DNA of 34,861 nt from an uncultured beta proteobacterium (GTDB lineage Bacteria > Pseudomonadota > Gammaproteobacteria > Burkholderiales > Burkholderiaceae_C): assembly GCA_903914175.1 (NCBI GenBank), contig CAIWNX010000288.1, forward strand, positions 1 to 34,861, given 5' to 3'. The notes beneath the pieces are model-generated. The model did not search any database. It had not been told where the DNA came from and was given only the letters and a program-made list of their open reading frames with translations. The stretch's first letter is position 1; every line of letters starts with the position of its first letter. Positions 26,547 to 34,861 of the stretch are shown here, one piece after another. The position numbers and the translations under genes are program-made.

Positions 26547-27605
26547 ATGAACTCATCCCCTGATGCCGAACTGAGCGCTGCGGCCAGTGCGACGGCATCC
26601 GCAGGCGAAACCGAAGCGCCAGCCGTTTCCAGCGTGCCACGCTGGCTGTTGATCGCGCTGGCACTGCTGGCCACGCTGGCTTTGTTGTCGAGTGTCCTGT
26701 TGTGGCAAAAGCTCTCCTCGATTCAGGAGCAACTGGCACGCCAGAGCGCTGATGCCGGCGCCCAGTCGACCGAGGCGCGCGCGGTGGCCAAGCAGGCGCA
26801 GGAAATGGCGCGCGAAGCCGCAGCCCGGGTGGCGGTGTTTGATGCGCGTCTGAGCGAGGTGGCCCTGCAGCGCACGCAACTTGAAGAACTGATGCAAAGC
26901 CTGTCGCGCTCACGCGACGAGAACATGGTGGTCGATATCGAGTCGGCGATTCGCCTGGCACAGCAGCAGGCGCAACTTACCGGCAGCGTGGAGCCGCTGC
27001 TGGCAGCGCTCAAGAGTGCGGATCAGCGCGTTGCCCGCGCCGCCCAGCCGCGCCTGACGCCGCTGCAGCGGGCCATCGCGCGCGACATCGATCGCATCAA
27101 GTCGGCGGCGGTCAGCGACACGCCGGGCCTGTTGGTCAAGCTCGATGAACTGGTGCGTCTGGCCGACGAACTGGTGGTGGCCAATGCGGTGGCGCAGGCC
27201 AACGCAGTAACCGCGCCGCGCGCCCAGAGCGTTGCCAGCCCGGTCTGGTGGCAGCGTGCGCTGCAGGTGTTGCACGACGAGACACGCATCCTGCTGCGGG
27301 TGAGCCGCGTCGAGCAGCCCGAGGCGGCGCTGCTGTCGCCCGAGCAATCTTTCTTTTTGCGTGAGAACTTCAAGCTCAAACTGCTCAATGCGCGGCTTGG
27401 TCTGCTGGCGCGTCAGCTTGAATCGTCGCGTGCTGATCTGGCAGCGGCAGCGCTGTCGCTGAACAAATACTTTGATGCCAACTCGCGCAAGACCCAGACC
27501 ACCGCCGCCCTGTTGCAGCAAGTGCAGGCGCAGATGAAGACATTGCAACTGCCGCGTGTCGATGACACCCTGGCGGCATTGACCACGGCGGCTGCCGGCC
27601 GATAG
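26547..27605 (+). CDS. hemX: HemX-like membrane protein
   Basis: The 352-residue protein has a polar Ala/Ser-rich N-terminus, one membrane helix at about 31-53, a coiled coil at about 55-110, and the HemX domain with LLRVSRVEQPEAALLSPEQSFFLRENFKLKLLNARL. Such proteins were once named as uroporphyrinogen methyltransferases, but they lack the methyltransferase domain. They probably scaffold haem enzymes at the membrane. The gene is 9 bp behind hemD and 2 bp before hemY. A short A/T-rich stretch (TTTAAAACTTAAAAT) precedes its ATG. Confidence 0.9.
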   Translation: MNSSPDAELSAAASATASAGETEAPAVSSVPRWLLIALALLATLALLSSVLLWQKLSSIQEQLARQSADAGAQSTEARAVAKQAQEMAREAAARVAVFDARLSEVALQRTQLEELMQSLSRSRDENMVVDIESAIRLAQQQAQLTGSVEPLLAALKSADQRVARAAQPRLTPLQRAIARDIDRIKSAAVSDTPGLLVKLDELVRLADELVVANAVAQANAVTAPRAQSVASPVWWQRALQVLHDETRILLRVSRVEQPEAALLSPEQSFFLRENFKLKLLNARLGLLARQLESSRADLAAAALSLNKYFDANSRKTQTTAALLQQVQAQMKTLQLPRVDDTLAALTTAAAGR

Positions 27606-27607
27606 CG

Positions 27608-28885
27608 ATGCGCGCGGCCCTGTGGTTTCTGGCGTTGTTTGGCATAGCGGTTGCCATCGCGCTGTTTGCTGGCAACAACCAGGGCACGATCACGCTGTTC
27701 TGGCCACCGTACCGGGTTGATGTGTCACTCAACCTGGTGCTGCTGCTGCTGGCATTGCTGTTCTTTGTTTTGCATGTGGCACTGCGTGCGTTGTCCGCCC
27801 TGTTCGCGATACCGGGGCAGGCGCAGCGCTGGCGCATTCAGCACCACGAGCGCGCACTGCACACGGCCTTGCTTGATGCGCTGTCACACCTGATTGCGGG
27901 GCGTTTTATCCGTGCCAAAAAGGCGGCCGAAGCGGTGCTGGCGCGCGAAAGCGCAATGGCCAGCAGCGGTGAAACCCTGGCTTATTCGGCGCGTTTGCGC
28001 ACGCTGTCGCACCTGCTGGCGGCCGAGAGTGCCCAGGTGTTGCAGGACAAGAGCGCGCGCGAGACGCATTTCCGCCAGGCGCTGGAACAGGCATCCAAGC
28101 GTGAGGCGCAGGAAACACGCGACGGCGTGCAGTTGCGGGCTGCGCGCTGGGCCGTGGAAGACCGCGACGCGCCGGCCGCGCTGCAGTGGCTCGATGAATT
28201 GCCGCAGGGTGCGGCGCGGCGCACGCTGGCCTTGCGACTGCGTTTGAAGGCGGCGCGGATGGCGCGCCAGACCCATCTGGCGTTGGAAACGGCGCGCCTG
28301 TTGGCCAAGCACCGTGCGTTTTCCGAAGTGGCGGCGGTGGGCATCGTGCGCGGGCTGGCGCTGGAGTACGTGGCGACCGCGCACGATCCGCAACAAATGC
28401 AAACCATCTGGCGTCAACTCGACGAGACCGAACGCGCCACACCCGAAGTCGCCGTGGCGGCGTGCCGGCGCATGCTCGAACTCGGCGGTGATGTTGTGCC
28501 AACCCTGAACTGGCTGCTGCCGGTATGGGAGCGCATGGTGACGCGACCCGGCGCTTTGACCGACGCCCAGCGAGTTGCGCTGATGCAGGTGCTGGTCAGT
28601 GGTTTCGCTCAGTCCGGCGGCACGCCCGACGCGCAGTGGCTGACCCGCATTGAGCAGGCGCAAATGTCCAATCCAGCGGATGCCGTTTTGCAGTATCTTG
28701 CCGGTATCACCTGCATGCGCTTGCAACTGTGGGGCAAGGCGCAGCAGTTGCTCAAGCAGGCGCTGCCGCGCTTGCAGGACGCCACGCTGGAGCGCAATGC
28801 CTGGGCTGCGCTGGCCGAATTGGCCGAGCAGCGCGGCGACGCGCTGGCCGCCACCGAAGCCTGGAAAAGCGCAGCGCGGGTTTGA
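27608..28885 (+). CDS. hemY: HemY-like TPR membrane protein
   Basis: The 425-residue protein has two membrane helices at about 3-20 and 40-62, the HemY_N pattern GNNQGTITLFWPPYRVDVSLNL, and Ala-rich helical repeats of TPR type in the cytoplasmic or periplasmic rest. It is not related to protoporphyrinogen oxidase HemY of Bacillus. The role is late haem synthesis, but the reaction is not defined. It starts 2 bp behind hemX. The stop is 51 bp from the end of the converging exported protein gene, with no obvious terminator. Confidence 0.9.
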   Translation: MRAALWFLALFGIAVAIALFAGNNQGTITLFWPPYRVDVSLNLVLLLLALLFFVLHVALRALSALFAIPGQAQRWRIQHHERALHTALLDALSHLIAGRFIRAKKAAEAVLARESAMASSGETLAYSARLRTLSHLLAAESAQVLQDKSARETHFRQALEQASKREAQETRDGVQLRAARWAVEDRDAPAALQWLDELPQGAARRTLALRLRLKAARMARQTHLALETARLLAKHRAFSEVAAVGIVRGLALEYVATAHDPQQMQTIWRQLDETERATPEVAVAACRRMLELGGDVVPTLNWLLPVWERMVTRPGALTDAQRVALMQVLVSGFAQSGGTPDAQWLTRIEQAQMSNPADAVLQYLAGITCMRLQLWGKAQQLLKQALPRLQDATLERNAWAALAELAEQRGDALAATEAWKSAARV

Positions 28886-28936
28886 TCTGCGGTATGGCGG
28901 CGCAGGGCCGGTGCTGCCAGTTTTGCGTCGTGACGC

Positions 28937-29521
28937 CTACTTGGCTGGCGTGCTGGCGTCAAACGTGACGGGCGCCTTGATCAGCGCCGCATGGCAACTT
29001 CCGAGGCCGACCACATTGACCCGTATCTGCGTGCTCGCATCGATGGCGCGCAATGCGATTTCGCGCGCGCCGCCACGCCCCACCGTCGCGAAATAGGCGC
29101 TCAGGTAGGAGCGTCCCATTGTTGCGCTACCGTTGGCGTCAACATAGAGAAACTCACGCACGCGGGTAATGGTTGCCGCACACACGGTGCGAAATGATTC
29201 GGCCGGAACTTTTCGCACGGCGATGACGAGGTCGAGCTTGTCCGGATCAATCTTGTAGGCGACGCCCGCACCTTCAATCGGCGCTGGCCAGTTCTTGATG
29301 GCATTGAGGGCAACCTCGAGCTTGAAAGTTCCGAACTCGAGCTTGGAAACCTGCGCCGAGCGCAGGTCATCGAGTGGTGTTGCGCGGGCGGCGCTGCTCC
29401 AGACGCAGGCCAGCGCCAGAAGCACAAGGACCCGCCACGCGTTCGTTGTCAGTCTGGGCGCAGTACAAACTGTGCTCAAGGTAGTGCGAGTCAGTGTGCT
29501 CGCCGCGCTCAGTGGGGTCAT
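28937..29521 (-). CDS. Exported protein of unknown function
   Basis: The protein of about 194 residues has a hydrophobic signal (WRVLVLLALACVWSSAARA) that begins unusually late, near residue 28, with a likely cleavage before TPLDDL. The mature part is about 145 residues and has two Cys. I recognise no family. The ATG at 29521 is preceded by a weak AAGAGA. A longer frame opens at 29566, and a later TTG would give a shorter and more usual signal peptide, so the start is unsure. It is divergent from the MFS gene with about 90 bp between. Confidence 0.65.
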   Translation of the reverse strand: MTPLSAASTLTRTTLSTVCTAPRLTTNAWRVLVLLALACVWSSAARATPLDDLRSAQVSKLEFGTFKLEVALNAIKNWPAPIEGAGVAYKIDPDKLDLVIAVRKVPAESFRTVCAATITRVREFLYVDANGSATMGRSYLSAYFATVGRGGAREIALRAIDASTQIRVNVVGLGSCHAALIKAPVTFDASTPAK

Positions 29522-29609
29522 GGGGTTCTCTTGGAAGCGGGGGGTGGCACATTCTAAAGGCCGCATCTTTGACGGGCCGTTTCCGAGCGGGTGCGATACT
29601 TAAAACCCT

Positions 29610-30896
29610 ATGGACGAAGCAGCCCGCAAAGAACGCCGTCGCCGCACCGTGGTTTTGTCCATCGTGGTGGCGACCTATGCGCTGTCATTTTTCCAGCGCT
29701 TTGCGCCGGCCGGAATTGCCAGCGATCTGGCGGTGGCGTTCCACACCACGGCGTCTTCGCTGGGCGCGCTGGCGGCGACCTACTTCTATGTCTACACGCT
29801 GATGCAGGTGCCCACCGGCATTCTGGTCGACACCCTGGGGCCGAGGCGGATTTTGCTGATCGGTGGACTGATAGGTGGTGGCGGTAGTTTGATATTCGGG
29901 CTGGCGCCCAGTCTGGAACTGGCGCTGCTCGGGCGCACGCTGGTTGGGCTCGGTGTCTCGGTGACTTTCATCGCCATGCTCAAGATCATTGCCGTTTCTT
30001 TCGACGAGCGGCGTTTTGCCACCTTGGTCGGGCTGTCGATGTTGATTGGCAATTTGGGTTCGGTGCTGGCGGGGGCGCCGCTTTCGTGGCTTGCGCAACT
30101 CAGCGGTTGGCGCAGCATCTTTGTTGCGTTGGCCGGGGTTTCAATTCTGCTGGGCATCGCCTGCTGGGTGCTGGTGCGCGAGCGAGCGGCGCCGACCGGC
30201 CAGGCGCAAGTGAAGCCGCAATTTGACCGTGCGCTGATTCTGGCCGGGCTGCGCTCGGTGCTGCGCAACCGCGATACCTGGCCCACGGTGTGGGTCAACT
30301 TCGGCATCTGCGGCAGTTTCTTTGCCTTCGCCGGGCTCTGGGCAACACCGTTTCTGACGCAGGCGCAGGGCATGACGCGCGCTGTTGCAGCCAATCACGT
30401 CAGTCTTTATTTCGTCGGCTTTGCGATCGGCTGCGTGGCCATCGGGACGCTGTCGGACCGGCTTGGAAAGCGCAAGCCAGTGCTGATTGCGAGCAGCCAT
30501 CTCTACCTGCTGATCTGGCTGCTGCTGCTCTGGGGCCCGGCACTGCCCTTGCTGGCGAGCTATGCCGTGTATGCCCTGATGGGTCTGGTGACGGCCGGCT
30601 TTACGCTGACCTGGGCTTGCGTCAAGGAAGTCAATGCGCCGGTTTTTTCTGGCATGTCCACCAGCGTGACCAATATGGCGGGCTTTCTCGCGGGTGCTTT
30701 GTTGCAGCCACTGGTCGGCTGGGTGATGGACCGAAGCTGGCAGGGTGGTCTGACCAGCAACGGTGCGCGCCTGTTCACCCCGCAGGACTACCATGCCGGT
30801 CTGTTGCTGCTGCTGGCAGTGGCAGCACTTGGCGCAGTCGCAACCTGGTGGATTCGCGAAACGGGTTGCCGCAATATCTGGCAGCCAGCTTCGTAG
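29610..30896 (+). CDS. Major facilitator superfamily transporter
   Basis: The 428-residue protein has about 12 membrane helices. The MFS loop 2-3 motif reads DTLGPRRILLIGG, and its counterpart in the second half reads GTLSDRLGKRKPVL. An N-terminal RRR precedes the first helix, which contains YALSFFQRFAPAGIASDLA, a pattern like GlpT/UhpC-type organic-anion or sugar-phosphate carriers. The substrate cannot be told. It is a single-gene unit. Confidence 0.9.
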   Translation: MDEAARKERRRRTVVLSIVVATYALSFFQRFAPAGIASDLAVAFHTTASSLGALAATYFYVYTLMQVPTGILVDTLGPRRILLIGGLIGGGGSLIFGLAPSLELALLGRTLVGLGVSVTFIAMLKIIAVSFDERRFATLVGLSMLIGNLGSVLAGAPLSWLAQLSGWRSIFVALAGVSILLGIACWVLVRERAAPTGQAQVKPQFDRALILAGLRSVLRNRDTWPTVWVNFGICGSFFAFAGLWATPFLTQAQGMTRAVAANHVSLYFVGFAIGCVAIGTLSDRLGKRKPVLIASSHLYLLIWLLLLWGPALPLLASYAVYALMGLVTAGFTLTWACVKEVNAPVFSGMSTSVTNMAGFLAGALLQPLVGWVMDRSWQGGLTSNGARLFTPQDYHAGLLLLLAVAALGAVATWWIRETGCRNIWQPAS

Positions 30897-31303
30897 CAGT
30901 GGCAATGGTCCTTGCTGCTAGATGGCAGGTGAGAGCCGACGACACTGCGGCAGTTGGAAAAGGGCCGCCTATTACATCCATCTCCAGATCGCCACAAGAA
31001 TTTGACACCCTGGGAATGCATCGAAAAATTTCCAATGTCGCCTGATGTCAAGCGGTTGGGAATAGCTGTGCTTCATTGCTGCGCACTCCTGGTGGTGACC
31101 GAGCCGTCTTTGCTTGGTTTCAAGAAAGGTCACGCTGAGTTTTACCCGGATTTATCTACTGGAAATGGCCAAGCAGAGGTGCTTTACGCCTTCATTTCAG
31201 ACCATGGCAGCGATGAATCGAGAACGCGGCGCGAGCGCAAAAAAAAGGGCACTCAGTGCCCTTTTTGAATCGAAGCAAACCGGCGCTCGCCGGCTTGGGT
31301 GAT
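30897..31303. other. Intergenic region between MFS gene and rne
   Basis: These 407 bp lie between converging genes. Apart from the rne terminator at 31239-31266 I see nothing in it: an open frame on the plus strand at 30954-31268 has no ribosome site, no recognisable protein and runs into the terminator, so I take it as non-coding. Confidence 0.6.
31239..31266 (-). terminator. Intrinsic terminator of rne
   Basis: On the minus strand AAAAAGGGCAC and GTGCCC pair around a TGA loop, followed by eight T residues, 38 nt after the rne stop. The plus strand also shows a GC stem with five T residues, so it may act both ways and stop MFS-gene transcripts too. Confidence 0.9.
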
Positions 31304-34249
31304 TTACGGATTCGCCTCGAAGGGCAGTGTCATATTGCCCAGATCGCGTTTGGTTTCGACCAGCACCAGCGGGCCGGTGTCGATCTGCACCGGGGCGGGG
31401 CGCTCGCGTGGCACGCGGATGGGTTGGGGTTCTGCGGCAATCGCTGCTTGCACGGCAGCAATCTTTTCGGCGTCGGAGTTGACCCAGACCAGACCGGAGC
31501 TCTGCGCTACCTCGGCCAGGTCTGTCAGAGGCAGAACAAACGGCTTCAAGGCGGGCATGGCGCTGCTGGCAGGGGCCGCAGTCGCAACTGGCGCAACCAC
31601 GGGTTGCGGCGCTGCCTGCGCGACCACAGGCGCTTGGGGTGCCGGTGCTGCAAGGGCAGTTTCGACAACCGGGGGCCGGGCTTCGGGCATGGCTTCGACC
31701 GTTTGTACTGGTGCCGGTGCAGGTGCTGCGGCAACTGGCGCTGCGAAATAGGACTTGCGCGGTTCTTCCGAGCCCTGCTCTGCTGGCGGCTGCTCCTGCA
31801 CGTCCATGCGTTCCTGACGTTCACCCGACTCGTTGCGCTCCGTGCGTTCGCCGCGCGGGCCACGGTCACGGTCGCGCCCGCGTGGGCGACGCTCGCGTTG
31901 CTGTGAGCCCTCAGCGCGTGGTGCCGAGGATTCAGCGCCGCCTTGTTCGCGCTCGCCACTGGTTGCACCGTCGGCTGCCGCTGCGCCTTCGAGCGGCAGG
32001 TTGGCTTGTGCGTCTGAGCCTTCAGCGCGTGCGCCTTCGTCCGGGCGACGGTTGCGATCAGGGCGGCGTTCGCCACGGCCATCGGCGCGGGGTTCACCGC
32101 GCTCGGATGGGGCTGCGCGTTCGCCTTGTTCATTGCGTTCGCCACGGCCGCGCTCGCCGCGGTTGCCACCACGTTCGGTGCGCGGTGGTCGGTCACCACG
32201 CGGTGCTTCCTGGCCTGTCATGTCGGGTGCCGGACGGGTGCCATTGGCGCCGAGTTCGGCTGCCATGGGTTTGCCTTCGGCATCCAGGCGTTCACGCGGG
32301 CCTTGACCGGCGCGCTCGCCGCGTCCACGGCCACCACGGCCACCGCGACCTTCGCCACGGCCGCCACGGCCGTCGCCGCGACCTTCCGGACGACCTTCAC
32401 CGCGCGGTTCACCACGGCGCGCGCCGTCGCGGCCGGGACGGGCGTCACGCTTGTCGTCCTTGCCGGCTTCCTCGCGCGGCTTGGGCGCAGGGGCGGCTGC
32501 TGGCGTGGGCGCAAACAATTGTTTTAACCAGCCGAAGAAACCTTTTTCCGCTTTTGCTGGCGCGGCGTGGGCCGGCCTGGCATGGGTGTGCGCTGGCGTT
32601 GCCGCCGGCTTGACAACTTCAGGCTTGGGCACAGCGACCGGTGCCGGTGCATCGGGCAGCACGCCCTTGATGACGGGGGTCTGCTTGTTGGTGGGTTCCT
32701 GCGAACGGCGTGTCACGGCCACCGCGTCTTCCGCTTCCTCGGCCATCTTGTAGCTTGGCTCGACATTGTCCAGACGCGGGTCGTCGTGCTTCAGGCGCTC
32801 CAGCTTGTAGTTCGGCGTTTCCAGCGTCTTGTTCGGAACCATCAGCACGTTGATGCGCTGTTTGATTTCGATCTTGGCGATCTCGGCGCGCTTCTCATTA
32901 AGCAGGAAGGAGGCGACTTCTACCGGAACCTGGCACAGCACCGACGCTGTGTTGTCCTTGAGTGACTCTTCCTGGATGATGCGCAGAATTTGCAGCGCGC
33001 TTGATTCGGTATCGCGGATATGACCGGAGCCGCCGCAACGTGGACACGGGATGGAAGCGCCTTCGGAGAGGGCCGGGCGCAGGCGCTGGCGGCTCATTTC
33101 CATCAGACCGAATTTGCTGATGGTGCCGAACTGAACGCGGGCGCGGTCTTGCCGCAGCGCGTCGCGCAGGCGGTTTTCCACGTCGCGGCGGTTGCGGCTT
33201 TCTTCCATGTCGATAAAGTCGATCACGATCAGGCCACCCAGATCGCGCAGGCGCATCTGGCGTGCCACTTCGTCAGCGGCTTCCAGGTTGGTGCGGGTCG
33301 CGGTTTCTTCGATGTCGCCGCCCTTGATGGCGCGCGCAGAGTTGACGTCGACCGAAACCAGGGCTTCGGTGTGGTCGATCACGATCGCGCCGCCGCTGGG
33401 CAGTTGCACGGTGCGGGCGTAGGCCGATTCGATCTGATGCTCGATCTGGAAGCGGCTGAACAGCGGCGCGTCATCACGGTAGCGCTTCACGCGCGCGGCG
33501 TGCTCGGGCATGACGTGGGCCATGAACTGCTGGGCTTGTTCGTAAACGTCGTCGGTGTCGATCAGGATGTCGCCGATGTCGTTGTTGAAGTAGTCGCGGA
33601 TGGCGCGGATGACCAGGCTGGATTCCTGGTAAATCAGGAAGGCGCCCTTGGCACCCTTGGAAGCGCCGTCAATGGCAGTCCAGAGTTTGAGCAGGTAATT
33701 CAGGTCCCACTGCAGTTCCGGCGCGGCGCGGCCGATGCCGGCGGTGCGGGCAATGATGCTCATGCCGTTCGGGTATTCGAGCTGGTCGAGCGCTTCCTTG
33801 AGCTCGGCGCGGTCTTCGCCTTCAATGCGGCGCGAGACGCCACCACCACGCGGGTTATTGGGCATCAGCACAACGTAGCGGCCGGCCAACGAAACGAAGG
33901 TGGTCAGGGCGGCACCCTTGTTGCCGCGCTCTTCTTTTTCGACCTGGACCAACAGTTCCTGGCCTTCGCGGATCGCGTCCTGGATGCGGGCCTGGCTGAC
34001 CGACACACCCTGCTGGAAGTACTGTTTGGAGATTTCCTTGAACGGCAGAAAGCCGTGGCGGTCTTCGCCGTAGTCGACAAAGCAGGCTTCCAGCGAGGGC
34101 TCGACGCGCGTGACGACGGCCTGGTAGATGTTGCCCTTGCGCTGTTCGCGCCCTTCAATTTCGATTTCGTAGTCGAGGAGTTTTTGTCCGTCGACGATGG
34201 CCAGGCGGCGTTCTTCAGCCTGCGTGGCGTTAATCAGCATCCGTTTCAT
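31304..34249 (-). CDS. rne: Ribonuclease E
   Basis: RNase E is the main endoribonuclease for mRNA decay and for rRNA and tRNA processing, and the scaffold of the degradosome. The 981-residue protein begins [10 protein letters not shown]. It has an S1 domain (about 38-125), the DNase-I-like catalytic part with metal ligands D301 and D344 (Asp303 and Asp346 in E. coli), and the Zn-link CPRC (C402, C405). The C-terminal part, from about 520, is disordered: an Arg/Gly/Glu-rich stretch from about 600 to 830 that should bind RNA, then an Ala/Pro-rich end. Partner binding sites cannot be read by eye. An AAGGAAC lies upstream of the ATG, and the leader is long and structured. Confidence 0.97.
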   Translation of the reverse strand: MKRMLINATQAEERRLAIVDGQKLLDYEIEIEGREQRKGNIYQAVVTRVEPSLEACFVDYGEDRHGFLPFKEISKQYFQQGVSVSQARIQDAIREGQELLVQVEKEERGNKGAALTTFVSLAGRYVVLMPNNPRGGGVSRRIEGEDRAELKEALDQLEYPNGMSIIARTAGIGRAAPELQWDLNYLLKLWTAIDGASKGAKGAFLIYQESSLVIRAIRDYFNNDIGDILIDTDDVYEQAQQFMAHVMPEHAARVKRYRDDAPLFSRFQIEHQIESAYARTVQLPSGGAIVIDHTEALVSVDVNSARAIKGGDIEETATRTNLEAADEVARQMRLRDLGGLIVIDFIDMEESRNRRDVENRLRDALRQDRARVQFGTISKFGLMEMSRQRLRPALSEGASIPCPRCGGSGHIRDTESSALQILRIIQEESLKDNTASVLCQVPVEVASFLLNEKRAEIAKIEIKQRINVLMVPNKTLETPNYKLERLKHDDPRLDNVEPSYKMAEEAEDAVAVTRRSQEPTNKQTPVIKGVLPDAPAPVAVPKPEVVKPAATPAHTHARPAHAAPAKAEKGFFGWLKQLFAPTPAAAPAPKPREEAGKDDKRDARPGRDGARRGEPRGEGRPEGRGDGRGGRGEGRGGRGGRGRGERAGQGPRERLDAEGKPMAAELGANGTRPAPDMTGQEAPRGDRPPRTERGGNRGERGRGERNEQGERAAPSERGEPRADGRGERRPDRNRRPDEGARAEGSDAQANLPLEGAAAADGATSGEREQGGAESSAPRAEGSQQRERRPRGRDRDRGPRGERTERNESGERQERMDVQEQPPAEQGSEEPRKSYFAAPVAAAPAPAPVQTVEAMPEARPPVVETALAAPAPQAPVVAQAAPQPVVAPVATAAPASSAMPALKPFVLPLTDLAEVAQSSGLVWVNSDAEKIAAVQAAIAAEPQPIRVPRERPAPVQIDTGPLVLVETKRDLGNMTLPFEANP

Positions 34250-34281
34250 GGGTAGCGTTCCTTCAATTCAAATAACAAACC

Positions 34282-34296
34282 AGCTCATGACGAGCT
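34282..34296 (-). promoter_or_regulatory. Small hairpin near the rne start
   Basis: AGCTC and GAGCT arms pair around a 5-nt loop about 33 nt upstream of the rne ATG. It could affect translation of rne. Confidence 0.35.
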
Positions 34297-34344
34297 ATTG
34301 ATACCGGAACTGACGCTTTGAAATGAGGAGGAATTGCCGGAGAA

Positions 34345-34369
34345 CCAGGACTTATACGATAAGTCTTGG
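34345..34369. promoter_or_regulatory. Near-perfect 25-nt dyad in the rne leader
   Basis: Arms of 11 nt (34345-34355 and 34359-34369) match at 10 of 11 positions around a 3-nt centre. In rne RNA this gives a hairpin with one A-C mismatch; in plus-strand RNA the mismatch becomes a G-U pair. It lies about 96 nt upstream of the rne ATG and may be part of RNase E self-control. Confidence 0.5.
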
Positions 34370-34730
34370 TGTAGGCGCGTGGAGGGGAGCGAGGAGGTTT
34401 GGCTGTGGGAGTTCAATCTTGCAAACAGCGGGTTGCGCCCAGATCATGGGCACGGATGGCCGATCAATGCCAAATAACGGGGCGAATACGTCCCGCAGGC
34501 AACTGACAATCAGACTCATCAACACAAACATCTTGCTTCATTCCATTCACAGACAGAACGTCTGCGAACTTGGGGTATTCCATTTCAGTGTTTCAACGCG
34601 TCGCCTTGACCGTCTGTTTTGCAGGCCACCTCAAGCAACTGGCTGAAGGTCTGCGTGCGTTGGCAAACGGCGGTATCGACATTACTAGAGACGCTGGTGA
34701 TGGGGGTGAACTAAACTCCACCTAAACCAC

Positions 34731-34751
34731 GATTTAACTGTCAGTTAAATC
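34731..34751. promoter_or_regulatory. Perfect 21-bp palindrome between rne and rluC
   Basis: GATTTAACTG and CAGTTAAATC flank one T. The element ends 22 bp before the probable rluC start. Its length, A/T-rich composition and lack of a T-run fit an operator for a dimeric regulator better than a terminator. Confidence 0.55.
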
Positions 34752-34773
34752 AACCACTTACAGCGCATCGCTA

Positions 34774-34861
34774 GTGAAACACATTATAGGGGTCAATCCC
34801 GATCCCCACCTGCCCCAGGTAAAAACAGTGCGCGTGGACGAAGAGGATGCAGGCCAACGCC
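34774..34861 (+). CDS. rluC: Start of 23S rRNA pseudouridine synthase RluC (cut by window edge)
   Basis: RluC makes pseudouridine at three positions of 23S rRNA. Only about 29 codons are in the window. From the GTG at 34774 the frame reads KHIIGVNPDPHLPQV and then KTVRVDEEDAGQR, which matches the strand that opens the S4 domain of RluC (VDEDEAGQRIDNFL-type). An in-frame stop at 34735 and no closer ATG leave the GTG as the best start. The divergent position beside rne is where rluC is found in many proteobacteria. The ribosome site is weak. Confidence 0.72.
   Translation, partial: MKHIIGVNPDPHLPQVKTVRVDEEDAGQR

Larger units (their letters stand above)
34250..34773. other. Intergenic region and probable long rne leader
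   Basis: These 524 bp lie between divergent rne and rluC. They hold a short hairpin (34282-34296), a long near-perfect dyad (34345-34369) and a perfect 21-bp palindrome (34731-34751). A plus-strand open frame at 34323-34646 looks non-coding. E. coli rne has a 361-nt structured leader that RNase E itself cuts, so a regulatory leader is expected here too. Confidence 0.6.

Noticed and set aside
34323-34646. Plus-strand open frame of 107 codons upstream of rluC
   Set aside because: No recognisable protein; it overlaps the dyad in the rne leader and has unlike codon use. An AGGAGGA precedes it, but this alone is not enough.
34783-34788. TATAAT on the minus strand as the -10 box of rne
   Set aside because: No -35 hexamer at 16-18 bp; TTGACC is only 2 bp away, and the site lies inside the first codons of rluC. 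It could still be real, but it is not supported.

Overview
The window is GC-rich chromosomal DNA from a proteobacterium, most likely a betaproteobacterium of the order Burkholderiales. That placement is an inference from protein character and gene order: argH next to algZ/algR-like genes, ppc beside hemC-hemD-hemX-hemY, and rne divergent from rluC. I cannot name the genus from sequence alone.

Positions 1 to about 10,620 form one gas vesicle locus, all on the minus strand. Read in the direction of transcription (from 10.4 kb leftwards), the first operon holds a 200-residue protein I do not recognise, a sigma-54 activator of NtrC type, an Hsp20-like small heat shock protein, a double-AAA Cdc48-like ATPase, a GvpF/L protein, a soluble PAS histidine kinase and a single-domain response regulator. 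Most of these genes are joined by ATGA or TGATG stop/start overlaps. A second operon follows: gvpA (shell protein), a GvpC-like 40-residue-repeat protein, and gvpN, which runs off the left edge. Both operons start with a good -24/-12 sigma-54 promoter. Each promoter has, about 140-160 bp upstream, a dyad built on the same core TGGAACAAA(T/G)TCCA. The simplest reading is a self-contained regulon: kinase and regulator sense something, the NtrC-type protein binds the dyads, and sigma-54 polymerase fires both operons. A strong hairpin just after gvpA probably lowers expression of the GvpC-like gene and gvpN relative to the abundant shell protein.

Positions 10,865-16,658 (+) encode a tripartite RND efflux system (pump, periplasmic adaptor, outer-membrane lipoprotein channel) as an overlapping operon. 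It is followed by a small exported protein (-), a divergent dapB (+), and argH (-).

Positions 19,919-28,885 hold an AlgZ/AlgR-like LytS-LytTR pair (+), ppc (-), and the haem biosynthesis group hemC-hemD-hemX-hemY (+). Repetitive dyads of the TGTCAT...ATCCATGC type sit at the dapB/argH and algR/ppc convergent junctions. The right end carries an exported protein of unknown function (-), an MFS transporter (+), and rne (-) with a clear intrinsic terminator. A 524-bp region with hairpins and a perfect 21-bp palindrome lies upstream of rne, next to the start of rluC (+), which is cut by the window edge. No rRNA, tRNA, CRISPR array, IS element or phage gene was seen.
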